Below are positions 18,661 to 27,635 of a stretch of DNA of 27,635 nucleotides, piece by piece (the first letter of the stretch is position 1; the number at the start of each line of letters is the position of its first letter). The translations under genes and the position numbers were made by a program. The stretch covers positions 1 through 27,635 of the forward strand of contig JAUCBJ010008739.1 of assembly GCA_032718475.1 (NCBI GenBank), given 5' to 3'. A model generated the notes under the pieces. It saw only the letters and a program-made list of their open reading frames with translations. It was not told the origin of the DNA and made no database searches. This DNA is from Nemertoderma westbladi (Eukaryota > Xenacoelomorpha > Nemertodermatida > Nemertodermatidae).

Positions 18661-19227
18661 TTAACTGATACCTCGCCGTTTAAATATCTCATCCAACAAA
18701 GCCTCTAGTTTACTATTAGATCCGCGCAGCCCAGCGACAACTTTATTGGCCCAAATAAAGTATTCGTGTATCCTCTCCTCCGGCCAACCCACCGGGGTCC
18801 CAGATTCCGAACTCAAATCCCGCAGATTATACAGTTTATCTGCTAGTTTTACTAGTTTTCCACGCAGAGATTTATTCGGCGCCGTTTCTATCTGCAACCG
18901 TTTTCTCTCAGACTTAGGAATATCTTTATTGTCCGTAACTTCCCTCACAACACTCTCAACCTCCGACCCAAACTGCTCAGCTATCTCCTCCAACGTTGTG
19001 TCTGTATCTTCTACAGTGTCGTGAAGCAGTGCGGCTTGTACGACTACAAGATCAGTAACTCCGCCTTCGTTTACTAATATATTAGCTACGCCGATCGGGT
19101 GGTTGATGTAGGGAGTTTGTTCGGCGTTCTTGCGTCGTTGACGGCTGTGTTTCTTTGCCGCAAAATCGAGGCATCTTATGAGAACTGGTAAATCTAGTTG
19201 AGAGAGGTTGGAACTCATTATCTGCAT
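18661..19227 (-). CDS. HDDC3: MESH1 (ppGpp/NADPH phosphohydrolase), single exon
   Basis: The 188-residue protein matches metazoan SpoT homologue MESH1 (HDDC3), a manganese-dependent HD-domain enzyme that removes the 3'-diphosphate from (p)ppGpp in vitro and dephosphorylates NADPH to NADH. The HD-type metal and catalytic residues are all visible: His43 in [11 protein letters not shown], His69-Asp70 in [11 protein letters not shown], Glu73-Asp74, and Asp130 with Asn134 in [15 protein letters not shown]. Other matches are [10 protein letters not shown] (108-117) and the C-terminal [13 protein letters not shown]. Its length equals the family's (about 179 residues). The start is either Met1 or Met4 (MSSNLSQ). 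The human gene has introns and this one has none, so it may be an intact retrogene. It appears functional. No synthetase domain or partner gene is nearby. Confidence 0.93.
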   Translation of the reverse strand: MQIMSSNLSQLDLPVLIRCLDFAAKKHSRQRRKNAEQTPYINHPIGVANILVNEGGVTDLVVVQAALLHDTVEDTDTTLEEIAEQFGSEVESVVREVTDNKDIPKSERKRLQIETAPNKSLRGKLVKLADKLYNLRDLSSESGTPVGWPEERIHEYFIWANKVVAGLRGSNSKLEALLDEIFKRRGIS

Positions 19228-19565
19228 ATACGATTTATAGTTGTAGAATTACATTCGATCCTAAAAAGACACGATTCTAAATACGGGAATATGCAGTTTG
19301 GGGTACCGATACTGCCATTGGATTTTTATACTGTATGAAACTCGCAGGTTACAGTAGTGGCGGCCTCAATCCTAATTAAAACTGTCATGTAACCCTAACC
19401 CTAAGTCATAATCTGTACTATAACTACTAATCTGTAACTAAAAATATTTAACTACTGTAGTACCGGTAGCACAACGGTACGATAATATATTATTAGGATA
19501 ATAACACACACAGGTTCATAGCTATGTGTAGGTTGCATAACCTATCTGTTTGGTACGTACTAAAC
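19228..19565. other. Spacer upstream of HDDC3
   Basis: No coding sequence is seen. It contains TAACCCTAACCCTAA (about 19390, 2.5 telomere-like units), which is too short to mean anything, and several TACCGGTA-type words. The HDDC3 promoter should lie here. Confidence 0.35.
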
Positions 19566-19662
19566 GGTAGAATGATCTATAACGGGCTATAACGATCTAT
19601 AACGGGCTATAACTTTCTATAAACAAGCTATAACTGTATCACCACCTATAACGAGCTATAAT
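19566..19662 (+). repeat. Left decamer-built inverted repeat
   Basis: Modules read GATCTATA-ACGGGCTATA-ACGATCTATA and so on, in near-perfect 10-base steps, with one extra base and one damaged module (ACTGTATC). Confidence 0.9.
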
Positions 19663-19832
19663 TGTCAGTAACGATTGTGTGATTCATTGTCAGTAACGAT
19701 TCGCAGATTTCGTCTAAATTCACATAGCACTAGCATATGCACTGTCTGTACGTCTGTCTGTATTTGAACACTGTAATATTTATTTATATATATATATCTG
19801 TATATGGTAAATGGTATCAGACAAAAGCAATA

Positions 19833-20948
19833 ATGGCAACGAATTCTTCTACGAAGAAACTGAAAGCAGGCGGAGGAAGAAACAGTCTTCCAGGATCAGG
19901 GAAGATTGACTTATCGAAGTTATTTAATTGCGATGGTTGCTCTGCTCTATTTACCGAAAAATCCGCATTCACTAGCCACACTGCCACATGTGGTACCGGT
20001 AGTGACACCAGCAGCCAGCACATTGATGAAGATCCCATTAAGAATATCTGCCCACATTGCAGCAAAGTTGTGTCAGGTAAAAACTGCTTGGGTTGCGACA
20101 TATGTCATTCCTGGGTGCATAGCGCCTGTCTCGGATTATCAAACTCTGATGTAAATGTACTAGGCAAATGTAAAAATTGCAAAATTGTATGCAATGTCTG
20201 TGAATCGCGTGGAAGCCTAACAATTGTAAAAGAGAATGAAACTGCGGTACAACCTACCGGTTTATCTGCAAGTGATTTTATCAAATTCACCAATAAAATG
20301 GAAGAAAGTATTGCAGCGCAATTTGGTCTCCTTAATGAAGAGATCGATAGCCTCCGCAATGATTCTAACCCAGCTGACAACTTCCAGAAAGTTGTTTCTG
20401 GAAAACGAAATCGTAAGCTAAATCAAATTGATTCCAAATATCCAAAATCGACTTCCGGTACGATCCCAATTGAAGATGTTGACAGAGAGGTTTCTGAGCA
20501 AAGAAAACGAGAACGAAATATTGTTGTCTTTGGTTTAGCGCCTCCTAGTAACGCTGTGAATGATGTTACCTTCTTGGATGATTTTCTTTATAAGGAATTC
20601 AAACAAGAGAATGCTGTCGAATCAGTCTGCTATCGTCGTCAAGCTAGTGATACCAAACAACCGATGTTTATAATCCGCCTGTCATCAATTGCATGTAGGT
20701 CTTCCATATTAAAGAATAAACGGAAACTACGCGACTCAAACTCCACACACGGTATATATATCTCCCCAGATCTGACCAAACTGCAGGCAACACAAGCATA
20801 TGTTAAACGACAAGAAGCCCGTAATGCCCGGTCTGCAATAAGTAACCCCAGTCTTCTGCAAAATGGTACACCAATAATTGAAGCTTCCATTAACTTGCCT
20901 TGCCCTCACAATCCTGAAAACACGTGCACTCAGCCACTGCATCTCTAA
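19833..20948 (+). CDS. LINE ORF1: zinc finger, PHD finger, coiled coil, RNA-binding-like domain
   Basis: The 371-residue protein starts MATNSSTKKLK. An in-frame ATG further upstream at 19737 would add 32 hydrophobic residues and is less likely. Domains in order: a C2HC finger (C33, C36, H49, C53), then a PHD-like C4HC3 (C73, C76, C88, C91, H96, C99, C113, C116). These are followed by a short coiled-coil-like segment (MEESIAAQFGLLNEEIDSL) and a region starting RERNIVVFGLAP that resembles the RRM-like/C-terminal part of LINE ORF1 proteins. It ends PHNPENTCTQPLHL. ORF1 proteins bind element RNA and act as chaperones. The PHD finger could direct binding to chromatin, as proposed for PHD-bearing CR1-like elements; that role is inferred. 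The frame is intact. Confidence 0.85.
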   Translation: MATNSSTKKLKAGGGRNSLPGSGKIDLSKLFNCDGCSALFTEKSAFTSHTATCGTGSDTSSQHIDEDPIKNICPHCSKVVSGKNCLGCDICHSWVHSACLGLSNSDVNVLGKCKNCKIVCNVCESRGSLTIVKENETAVQPTGLSASDFIKFTNKMEESIAAQFGLLNEEIDSLRNDSNPADNFQKVVSGKRNRKLNQIDSKYPKSTSGTIPIEDVDREVSEQRKRERNIVVFGLAPPSNAVNDVTFLDDFLYKEFKQENAVESVCYRRQASDTKQPMFIIRLSSIACRSSILKNKRKLRDSNSTHGIYISPDLTKLQATQAYVKRQEARNARSAISNPSLLQNGTPIIEASINLPCPHNPENTCTQPLHL

Positions 20949-23919
20949 ATTATATTAAGGCTAGGCCTACACATTCCCAATATAATGTTACTGCTGATGA
21001 TGATGATGTAACTAACAATAAGACTGTAACCCCAACCCTTATTTGCATGAATTGCCGATCAATCCGGAACAAACTTTCAGCTCTGCAATTCCTACTAACC
21101 ATTCATATGGGAAACCCGCTCATAATCTGTCTTACGGAAACACATCTTATTAATGATGAATCAGACGATATATTCTCATGCCCTGAACTGAAAGACTTTA
21201 GTATATTTAGACGAGACCGCCCGGGGACAACTAGCTCCAATCGTGGTGGTGGTGTTGCAATGTTAATATCGCAAGTACTTCAACCAATCAAGGTAGATTC
21301 TCCTTCAGTAGGTGAGTCTTTATGGGTCGATTTATATGCATATAAAACGCCAATGCGGTTGGGCACAGTATACATTCCTGATGTAACTGCTGATAACATT
21401 AACTGTATAACCTCTGACTTTGAACTGTTCTGTCCGATAGAACTTACGCGACCTGTTATCATAACTGGAGACTTTAATCTCCGCCATATCGACTGGTCCA
21501 TCCCAGCCCCATCTAATCAATGCCCATACCCAACTGTGGCCCAGCGATTTATTGATTCGATCTCTGACAGGTACCTAACACAACTGGTTCTAGAACCTAC
21601 TCACACAGAGGGTGGTATCTCTTAGATCTTGTTTTCGCGACTGATCCGATGCTGATAGGTGATACAGCTGTTGGCAACCGCTTTGGTATTGGGGATAAAC
21701 TCAGTGACCATTTTGTTATAACTTGTTCGGGGCTTCCCCCTATAAATAATGGAAACCTCCCCTCCAACCGGACTAGAGATTGGTCCAGAGCCAATTGGAA
21801 TGAGATATGTGGTACTGCTTCGATGATTGATTGGTCTGACGTTGTCAACCCAAATTTGTCACCTCAAACAAACATTGAATCATTTGAGTTTATTCTACAC
21901 TCTATTGTTTCGGACTGTGTACCCCTATCCACACCCAACTCACGAAAGGAAATCCCTGCGATAAAGAAGCTGCTACGCTCTATTTCCCGTATTAGACAAA
22001 AACTGAAACTCTCTTCCCAACCATGGCGCATTAAAGATCTCCAAGATAAGTTATTGGTACTGAACAACAAATTGGAAGCAACATATCTTCAATCCCGAGC
22101 TGATAACGAAAACAGAATTTTGAGACACAAAAATTCTAAGAAATTCTGGAGATACACCAAATCGAACCTCCATCGGAATAGTAATGTTTCCTCTTTGAAG
22201 GATCCTGATGGTGTTACAGTTACAGGCGACAATGAACGCGCCAACTTATTAAACACGACCTTTCAGGCGGCCTTCACACAGGACAATGGATTAAATCCGC
22301 CACAGCCCACCAAGCACCCTCCAGCTCAGAATCTATCAAACATACAGTTTGACAAAGTTGAAGTGTATAAAATTCTCAGTAAGCTCAAAGTTAACAAAGC
22401 TGCTGGCCCTGACAGAATTACGGCTGTACTGCTCAAGAGTATTTCTGTTTGGGTTGCTGAACCAATCAGCTGCCTCTTTCAACAATGTTTCGATTCTGGT
22501 TTTGTCCCTGCATCCTGGCGGTTGGCCCACATAATTCCAATCTTCAAGAATAAAGGCCCACGCACTGATCCGTCAAACTATCGACCTATTTCTCTAACAA
22601 GTCTACTGGTGAAAACAATGGAAACAATAATACGAAACCGTATGATTGCATACTTAGTCAGTATAAAGGTCATCAGTCCCCACCAACACGGTTTCCTCAA
22701 ATCAAAATCAACTTTTACTCAACTACTTGAATGCAGCCTCGATTGGGCTACATTTCGTAACTCGAGTGTTGGTGTGGACATAATCTACACAGACTTCCAA
22801 CGTGCATTCGATAAAGTTTCACACACAAAGCTTATATCAAAACTTCAATCATATGGTATACATGGCCAGCTGTTGGTCTGGCTCTCTGCCTTCCTCGCTG
22901 ATCGCTGGCAACAAACAGTAATCAATGGGTCTCTATCCTCCCCCGTTCGTGTTACCAGTGGTGTTCCACAAGGGAGCGTTATTGCACCATTATTATTTAT
23001 TGTCTATATAAATGACATCGTTGAGTCAATATCTACCAACACCTTTATCAAGATGTATGCAGATGACACTAAATTGTATCGTCCAATATATTCCCCAACA
23101 GACTCATTAGCACTTCAACAAGATATAGACTCCTTGGTTTCATGGTCCTCACAGTGGCAAATGAATTTTAACATTAAAAAATGCAGTGTTGTTCAACTAC
23201 AAGCCCCACAGGTACATACAATACGGAGCTACTATATGGGTGATACAGAACTAGCCAATTCGAAAGGAGCCAGAGACCTTGGAATAATTATTTCCCCTGA
23301 CCTTCGTTTCAGTGAACATGTTGCTCAAATTACAGCCAAAGCAAGAAACACCTGCTGTCAGATCCATAGAGCGTTCGGTCACCGTGATGCCACATTCCAA
23401 TGGGGGTTATACTGTACTTACGCCAGACCTATAATTGAACACAATAGTTTGATATGGTGCCCTAGTCTCGTTAAAGATATAGACATTCTAGAATGTTCTC
23501 AGCGATCTTTCATCCGTTACCTTCCTGGTATGTTTGGTCTCAGCTATGTCGACAGATTAGCAAGGTTCGATGCTAAGCCCCTGGAATATCGCAGAATATT
23601 CAATGACTTAGTCGAAATGTTCAAACTAATAAACGGTCTGAGTCCCCTCAGTGCTAATAATATTTTTCGGCTTGTTACGCGATCAACCAGAGGAAATGGG
23701 TGTAAGATATTCCTTCCACGATCAACAAATTGTATATTTCAAAATCATTTCGTAGTTCGGCGTATATCCGTCTGGAACAGTCTCCCATCCAATGTAGTTC
23801 TATGCACAACTGTGTCATCATTTAAATCCCGCCTCGATAATGTGGATCTTCTACCTTACTGCAAGGGCTCTTGGAAGAACACGATGGACACTGTTTATAT
23901 CCCCACACCCCGTAATTAA
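20924..23919 (+). pseudogene. LINE ORF2: APE endonuclease and reverse transcriptase, one frameshift
   Basis: ORF2 overlaps ORF1 by 25 bases in another frame. Endonuclease motifs: ICMNCRSIRNK, CLTETHL, RGGGVAMLI, VIITGDFNLRHIDW and, after the break, GDKLSDHFVITC. Reverse transcriptase motifs: NKAAGPDRI, NYRPISLTSLLVKTMETII, QHGFLKSKST, IIYTDFQRAFDKVSH, SGVPQGSVIAPLLFIVYIND and YADD (23056-23067). The thumb ends FVVRRISVWNSLPSNVV. The single break is at about 21609-21616, after THTEGG: a one-base loss moves the reading from the frame of 20924 to that of 21649, splitting the endonuclease before its catalytic SDH motif. Everything else reads through. A sequencing error at this base is a real alternative. 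Without functional ORF2 the copy cannot move itself. Confidence 0.88.
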
Positions 23920-24165
23920 CAGTTCAATATCCTATAATAATTTATTGTTAAAGTTATATTTTAAAATTATGTTTTTATCAATATCAATATAATATTTTTA
24001 CTATAATTATACTGTATATTTATTTTACTTTAATTACTCTGTGGTGCCTCATGCACGGCTGAGTGCACTTTATTGCCCTATGTACCGGTAATATTTCTTG
24101 TATGTGAAAATTTTAACTGATGTGTCATTAAATCAAATCAATTCAAATCAATTCAATTCATAATA
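23920..24165 (+). other. LINE 3' UTR and tail
   Basis: AT-rich 3' UTR with TACCGGTAATATTTCTTG near 24083, then a short tandem tail of TCAATTCAAA-type units at about 24128-24162 where the element ends. CR1/L2-like LINEs typically end in short tandem repeats rather than poly(A). Confidence 0.65.
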
Positions 24166-24652
24166 CAGTATGAAAATTTACATTAAAAAAAACGCCCCTT
24201 TGGTGTGTTTAACTTTTGGATTAACACGGTGGTCTGAAAAATACAACAGGTTAAAAATTAGGGTAGGCCTATCTGCCTACAGGCCTATGCCTAATATTGG
24301 TACTGGTAAGTTTTTTTTATTGGCCTATATCCTGTATATTGCTCACTATATTTCCTGCAGTCCTGTATTCTACTGTTCTATATCGACCAGAAGCTGACAG
24401 CGGATAGCAGGATGGAGGATAGACGGAGAGATGGGAGACCTCTCCACTGCTGCACTGTCTGATAGTCAGATAATGCAGTAGTGGCATGCTGACTACAGGA
24501 CTAATGCAGTAATGACTGATTTCGTGATACCACACTGCCACAAAGATGAAAAACATTATGGACTAAAAAACCAAATTGTGTAATTAAATTACTGACTGTG
24601 ACTAGGAAAATAAATCCATTCTAAAATATGTTTTTTTATTGTAAATTTTCAG
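24166..24652. other. Interior of the putative TIR element
   Basis: No gene is seen. Contains a small inverted repeat TCTGATAGTCAGA (about 24459) and repeated AATGCAGTA words. Confidence 0.3.
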
Positions 24653-24757
24653 ATTATAGCATATAGCTCGTTATAGGTGGTTATAGCTTGTTATAGGAAG
24701 TTATAGCCCGTTATAGATCGTTATAGCCCGCCGTTTGCCGTTATAGATCGTTCTACC
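24653..24757 (-). repeat. Right decamer-built inverted repeat
   Basis: Modules TATAGCTCGT-TATAGGTGGT and so on follow in exact 10-base steps, with one altered decamer (CGTTTGCCGT). It ends TTCTACC at 24757. Confidence 0.9.
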
Positions 24758-24763
24758 TTTTGG

Positions 24764-24809
24764 TCAAGGCCATCTAAACAACTTTATTTGGTTATTTAGA
24801 TGGCCTTGA
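24764..24809. repeat. Strong hairpin just outside the right TIR
   Basis: Perfect 15-base arms TCAAGGCCATCTAAA and TTTAGATGGCCTTGA. One C/T mismatch and AAC/GTT lengthen the stem to about 19. It starts six bases past the TIR end. It could be a separate small palindromic insertion or the structural target of the element. Confidence 0.85.
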
Positions 24810-25163
24810 GCAGAGTCCAACGACTACTGAAGTATTGTTTACACTCAGCACTGTATGAATGTTGGATATCTGATTGGACTGTTGCTAGGCAACTACAACC
24901 TTATTTAGTACAGTAGGCATACTCCCTCCACCCAGCTGACTATTGGGTATACCAAGCAGCCAAGGTAAAACCTAACCGAGACTACAAAGGTGGGGAGGGA
25001 TGCCAAGTTGGAATTTAATATGCATTTACATAGGCCCTAGGTGTCTAGCGCACACACAGACTGACGCGGGTGCTTTAGATCATAGATCGTGACTTTTGCC
25101 TTTTCTAAAAAAAAAAATGAGCAAAAATTAAGCGTTATAGCGCTCTGGATGTCTGGTTAGATC
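24810..25163. other. Intergenic DNA
   Basis: No gene is recognised. An A run is at about 25107-25117. The LINE fragment may begin within this stretch, but no motif is readable before 25164. Confidence 0.3.
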
Positions 25164-26018
25164 ATGGATTTTACATTTACCAATGTGGTTGGTAAGAAGT
25201 TGAAGACAAAATGGTTGGAGAAAGCTGCTACAGTGTACAACTAAGCAGCAACCAATCACGTTATTTCTGACATTTCTGAGTGTATTCGTTTCGATTCAGT
25301 ATGGATTGAACCAAGTAATCACATTAATTTAAAAGGTGTTGATCTTCCATGGGTCCAAGAGGCGTTACATCTAGGAAATTTAATAGATTATAAGAACACA
25401 ATGGAGTCTGACATTACACGTAAGCGCGGTCAATTCATACGAAAACTCAACGCCCTTCGCTAAGAATTTTATTTTGCAGACCGGTACCAACTGTGTAATA
25501 TCCAACGTTTATATGCAACGAGTTTTTACGGCAGCAGTTTATGGGACCTGTTTTCTCCACAGTGTACTAGAATTTATAGCGCTTGGAACATTAACATTAG
25601 GATTATTTTTGGTTTACCTCGATTAACTCACAGATTTATTGTTGAAAATTTAGTCAATTTTATGCATCCCTGTATTATGTTACAATTGAGATTTGTGTCA
25701 TTTAGTTTTAGTTTACTGTCTTCAATTTATAAACCATCCATTCGTTTTTTGGCTGAATTGTGTTTGTTCGATTGCAGATCGCAAGCCGGTTGTAATTTAA
25801 GAAAAATTGGTAATTTGTGCAATTTGCGTAATTTACGGTCGTTAACTGTTAAGAATGTAAAGCAATTATCATATGTGCCGTGCGGTATTGATAACTTATG
25901 GAAGGTCAATTTATGTAAAGAATTAATCAATTGTATCTCAGATAACTGGGAGATCCCTTATTTTAGTACAAACGAGTTAAACGATATATTGGAGTATATG
26001 TGTAGACACACAGTGTAA
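25164..26018 (+). pseudogene. Decayed LINE ORF2 3' fragment (different family)
   Basis: One continuous frame with two in-frame stops (25242-25244 and 25461-25463) reads the post-palm/thumb part of a non-LTR reverse transcriptase. Motifs: LGNLIDYKNTMESDITRKRG, FIRKLNALR, YATSFYGSSLWDL, AWNINIRIIFGLPRLTHRF and ending LEYMCRHTV. The LGxxI..D..R..F..k.N..., SFYGS.LWDL and LP..THR patterns are typical of thumb regions of L2/Daphne-like LINE ORF2 proteins. The C-terminal sequence is unlike that of the LINE at 19.7-24.2 kb, so at least two families are present. It is a 5'-truncated, old copy. The last 118 codons remain open by chance and should not be called a gene. Confidence 0.75.
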
Positions 26019-26194
26019 ACGATTTAATATTATTTTTTATGTATTTGTCTCATATTGGTTGTGCATCTATTCTATTCATGTGCCATCATTAATCCTGGTT
26101 TGTCTGTTCCTGTCACTCTATTTGTGCTACCTAGTTATTAGTATACTTTTCTACGCTGTACTTATTACTGTGTTAATAACGTAGGCCTACGATA

Positions 26195-26221
26195 TTAAAT
26201 TAAATAAATAAATAAATTAAA
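26195..26221 (+). repeat. (TAAA)n tail of the LINE fragment
   Basis: TTAAATTAAATAAATAAATA follows about 180 bases after the ORF2 stop and probably marks the 3' end of the 25164 fragment. Confidence 0.55.
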
Positions 26222-27377
26222 CACTGAGTCAATGACTGGATGCAAAAAATATCCTTTTGATACTGTAATAATAGGCTAAATAAAATTTTACGAAACAAAT
26301 ATGTATGCTGTTGTGTGATTTTCGTATGCGAGTTTTAATCGTACGGAGCTGATTTTGGGCTCATTCTCTGTTCGGAATAATAAAGATTTTATTTAAATCC
26401 ACTTCCAATTTTATGATTTTGTTATGTTTTCTCATTAAAAAACGTTGTGAAAAAATGCATCTTTTCAAAAATTATGTTTCAACATTCGAGATTTTGCACT
26501 TCAATTTATAAATAATTGCAAAAAATTAATTTTTGGTTGACCATAAATTAATTTTTGTTCGCCCAAAAATTATGACGTCATGGAGAACTTCTGCAAAAAA
26601 AACTAAAAAAAATTGATTAATTGGCAAAGATCAGCCACCGTAATAATGAGTAATTGATATTACAAAATTCTAAGTTTTTATTTCTTATCAAGTTATTTTG
26701 ATAACATGGCATAGATTTTTTACTGCCACAGTACTACAGTATTTACAACTGTATGGTCTGATGGTAGGCCTATATACCAGTATCTCTATCTACCAGTCAG
26801 CCAGTCTACTGTTACTGCATGTTCAAACATGGGATGTTTCCACCATATATGCATACACATTGTTGAAATACGTATATTTAACATTACACGATTCCGATAA
26901 TTATTCCTGAAAAACAACAATTTGGGTACATTTGAGATGTAATTATTGCAATCAGCAATTCCTCGAAATAAAAAGCTCTAAACCTATATAATATTGAAAA
27001 CCGCAACAATCTTTGTATTCCGAGCAGAATAAGCCAAAAACCTGCTCAGTACGACTAAAACTCGTGAAGTTATGGCCAAAAATAAGCTGCTGTCTAATTT
27101 AAAAAATGTACTTTAGATACAATAGGAGATTTTAAGCAAAAAAAATACCATATTGTTCATTTTATCTAACCCCTACAGCCATACTTTTAGTTAATGTTAT
27201 TTCATGTTCTGTATTACGATTACAAAATGGCAGCCTATACGCTATACCATTATAAACTAATATATGGCCACTACGTTTCAATGGTATTTCTTTGTTCCCT
27301 GTTGCATATTAAGGTATTTTCAGTTGTTTCACTTTTTTGTTTTTTTTAGTTGTTTTTCAATTTCTGTCGGTTCACTC
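26222..27377. other. AT-rich intergenic DNA
   Basis: No gene is seen. There are short direct repeats AAATTAATTTTTG (about 26524 and 26547) and a perfect CRE-like TGACGTCA at 26573-26580 with no gene next to it. Confidence 0.35.
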
Positions 27378-27412
27378 TGTTGTTGTTGGTATTGTTGTTG
27401 TTGTTGTTGTTA
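27378..27412 (+). repeat. (TTG)n microsatellite
   Basis: An interrupted TTG trinucleotide run just upstream of the tRNA-like sequence. Confidence 0.9.
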
Positions 27413-27454
27413 ATTTCCAGTTTGGTTTTGGTTTTATGGCTTCGTAGATCATAC

Positions 27455-27635
27455 GGGATACGGCGTGGGGTGGATCGCTTGGTAGAGAGCGGGGGACTTG
27501 GAATCTCTAGGCACCGAGTTCAATCCAGCGTTTTTGTGAATTTTTTTGTTAGTAAGATTGGTAGTAAGCCATTCAAGGAGACAGTTCATGCGTTAGTAGA
27601 CGCGGACCTTCTGACCTTTGCGCGATTTCACGCTT
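27455..27635 (+). mobile_element. tRNA-derived SINE head, cut by the window end
   Basis: A Pol III promoter pair is visible: an A-box-like TGGATCGCTTGG (27471-27482) and a B-box-like GAGTTCAATCC (27516-27526), separated by an anticodon-arm-like segment GGGGACTTGGAATCTCT. Pairing of the acceptor stem is poor and sequence continues past the tRNA-like part, so a SINE is more likely than a working tRNA gene. The body after 27530 is not recognised, and the 3' end lies outside the window. Confidence 0.55.

Larger units (their letters stand above)
19690..24165 (+). mobile_element. CR1/Jockey-like LINE, nearly complete, one frameshift
   Basis: The element has ORF1 (19833-20948), ORF2 with an apurinic-type endonuclease and reverse transcriptase (20924-23919), a 3' UTR of about 210 bases and a TCAATTCAAA-type tail. 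The 5' limit is uncertain and lies between the left decamer repeat and ORF1. The APE-type endonuclease, the PHD-bearing ORF1 and the FFxxR..WNSLP-type C-terminus place it near CR1 or Jockey. I cannot decide the clade without a tree. ORF2 has one frameshift and no other visible break, so the insertion is fairly young. Confidence 0.85.
19566..24757. mobile_element. Possible TIR element with decamer-built ends, carrying a LINE insertion
   Basis: The left repeat (19566-19662) and the right repeat (24653-24757) are inverted copies of each other. Both are built of 10-base modules (ACNNNCTATA on the left, TATAGNNNGT on the right) and both begin GGTAGAA at the outer edge. Between them lie a LINE of about 4.4 kb (to about 24165) and about 490 bases of other sequence. 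The simplest reading is a small non-autonomous TIR transposon into which the LINE inserted. No target duplication can be recognised at the outer edges, and no transposase is present, so the superfamily is unknown. An inverted pair of satellite fragments is the alternative. Confidence 0.6.

Noticed and set aside
19386-19403. Interstitial telomere repeat (CCCTAA)
   Set aside because: Only about 2.5 units; expected by chance.
26573-26580. CRE site TGACGTCA
   Set aside because: No gene or transcript start nearby; a single 8-mer is weak evidence.
26698-26910. 70-codon hydrophobic frame
   Set aside because: No domain or gene context; consistent with a random ORF.

Overview
The window looks like nuclear DNA of an animal, probably a marine invertebrate; I cannot name the phylum. 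The evidence is metazoan-type genes (MRPS33, JKAMP, a GGACT-like gene, CHMP4 and HDDC3/MESH1), an AT-rich background full of mini- and microsatellites, and typical animal transposons (Merlin, Ginger1, a CR1/Jockey-like LINE, a tRNA-derived SINE head). There is no operon structure, and the genes are unrelated housekeeping genes lying among repeats.

Layout. 455-811 (-) MRPS33. 953-6362 is a large inverted-repeat composite: two Merlin transposons lie head to head around a zero-spacer palindrome (centre 4742/4743). The minus-oriented copy is internally deleted and has been split by a separate 2.83-kb element (1362-4191) with long terminal inverted repeats and a perfect 9-bp target duplication. 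6404-7435 is a short Ginger1-type element with TGTAACAG ends and CCGG target duplications, inserted into a G-rich minisatellite that continues to about 7870. 7973-8857 (+) is an intact single-exon JKAMP. 9726-10073 (+) is the last exon, or a remnant, of a GGACT-like gene. 10601-14084 and 14124-14937 are two tandem arrays with 27-bp and 30-bp units, whose long open frames are artefacts of periods divisible by three. 16312-16848 (+) is a single-exon CHMP4-like ESCRT-III gene lacking the usual C-terminal tail. 18661-19227 (-) is an intact single-exon HDDC3/MESH1 gene. 19566-24757 is bounded by inverted repeats built of 10-bp ACNNNCTATA units, inside which sits a nearly complete LINE with one frameshift. 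25164-26220 is a decayed fragment of a different LINE, and the window ends in a tRNA-like SINE head.

The most notable observations are the nested palindromic Merlin structure, the Ginger1 derivative with its diagnostic CCGG duplication, the helical-period decamer repeats in the 19566/24757 inverted repeats, the block structure of the 27-bp array, and the run of intronless conserved genes. Family names come from recalled protein motifs and element hallmarks; no database search was possible.
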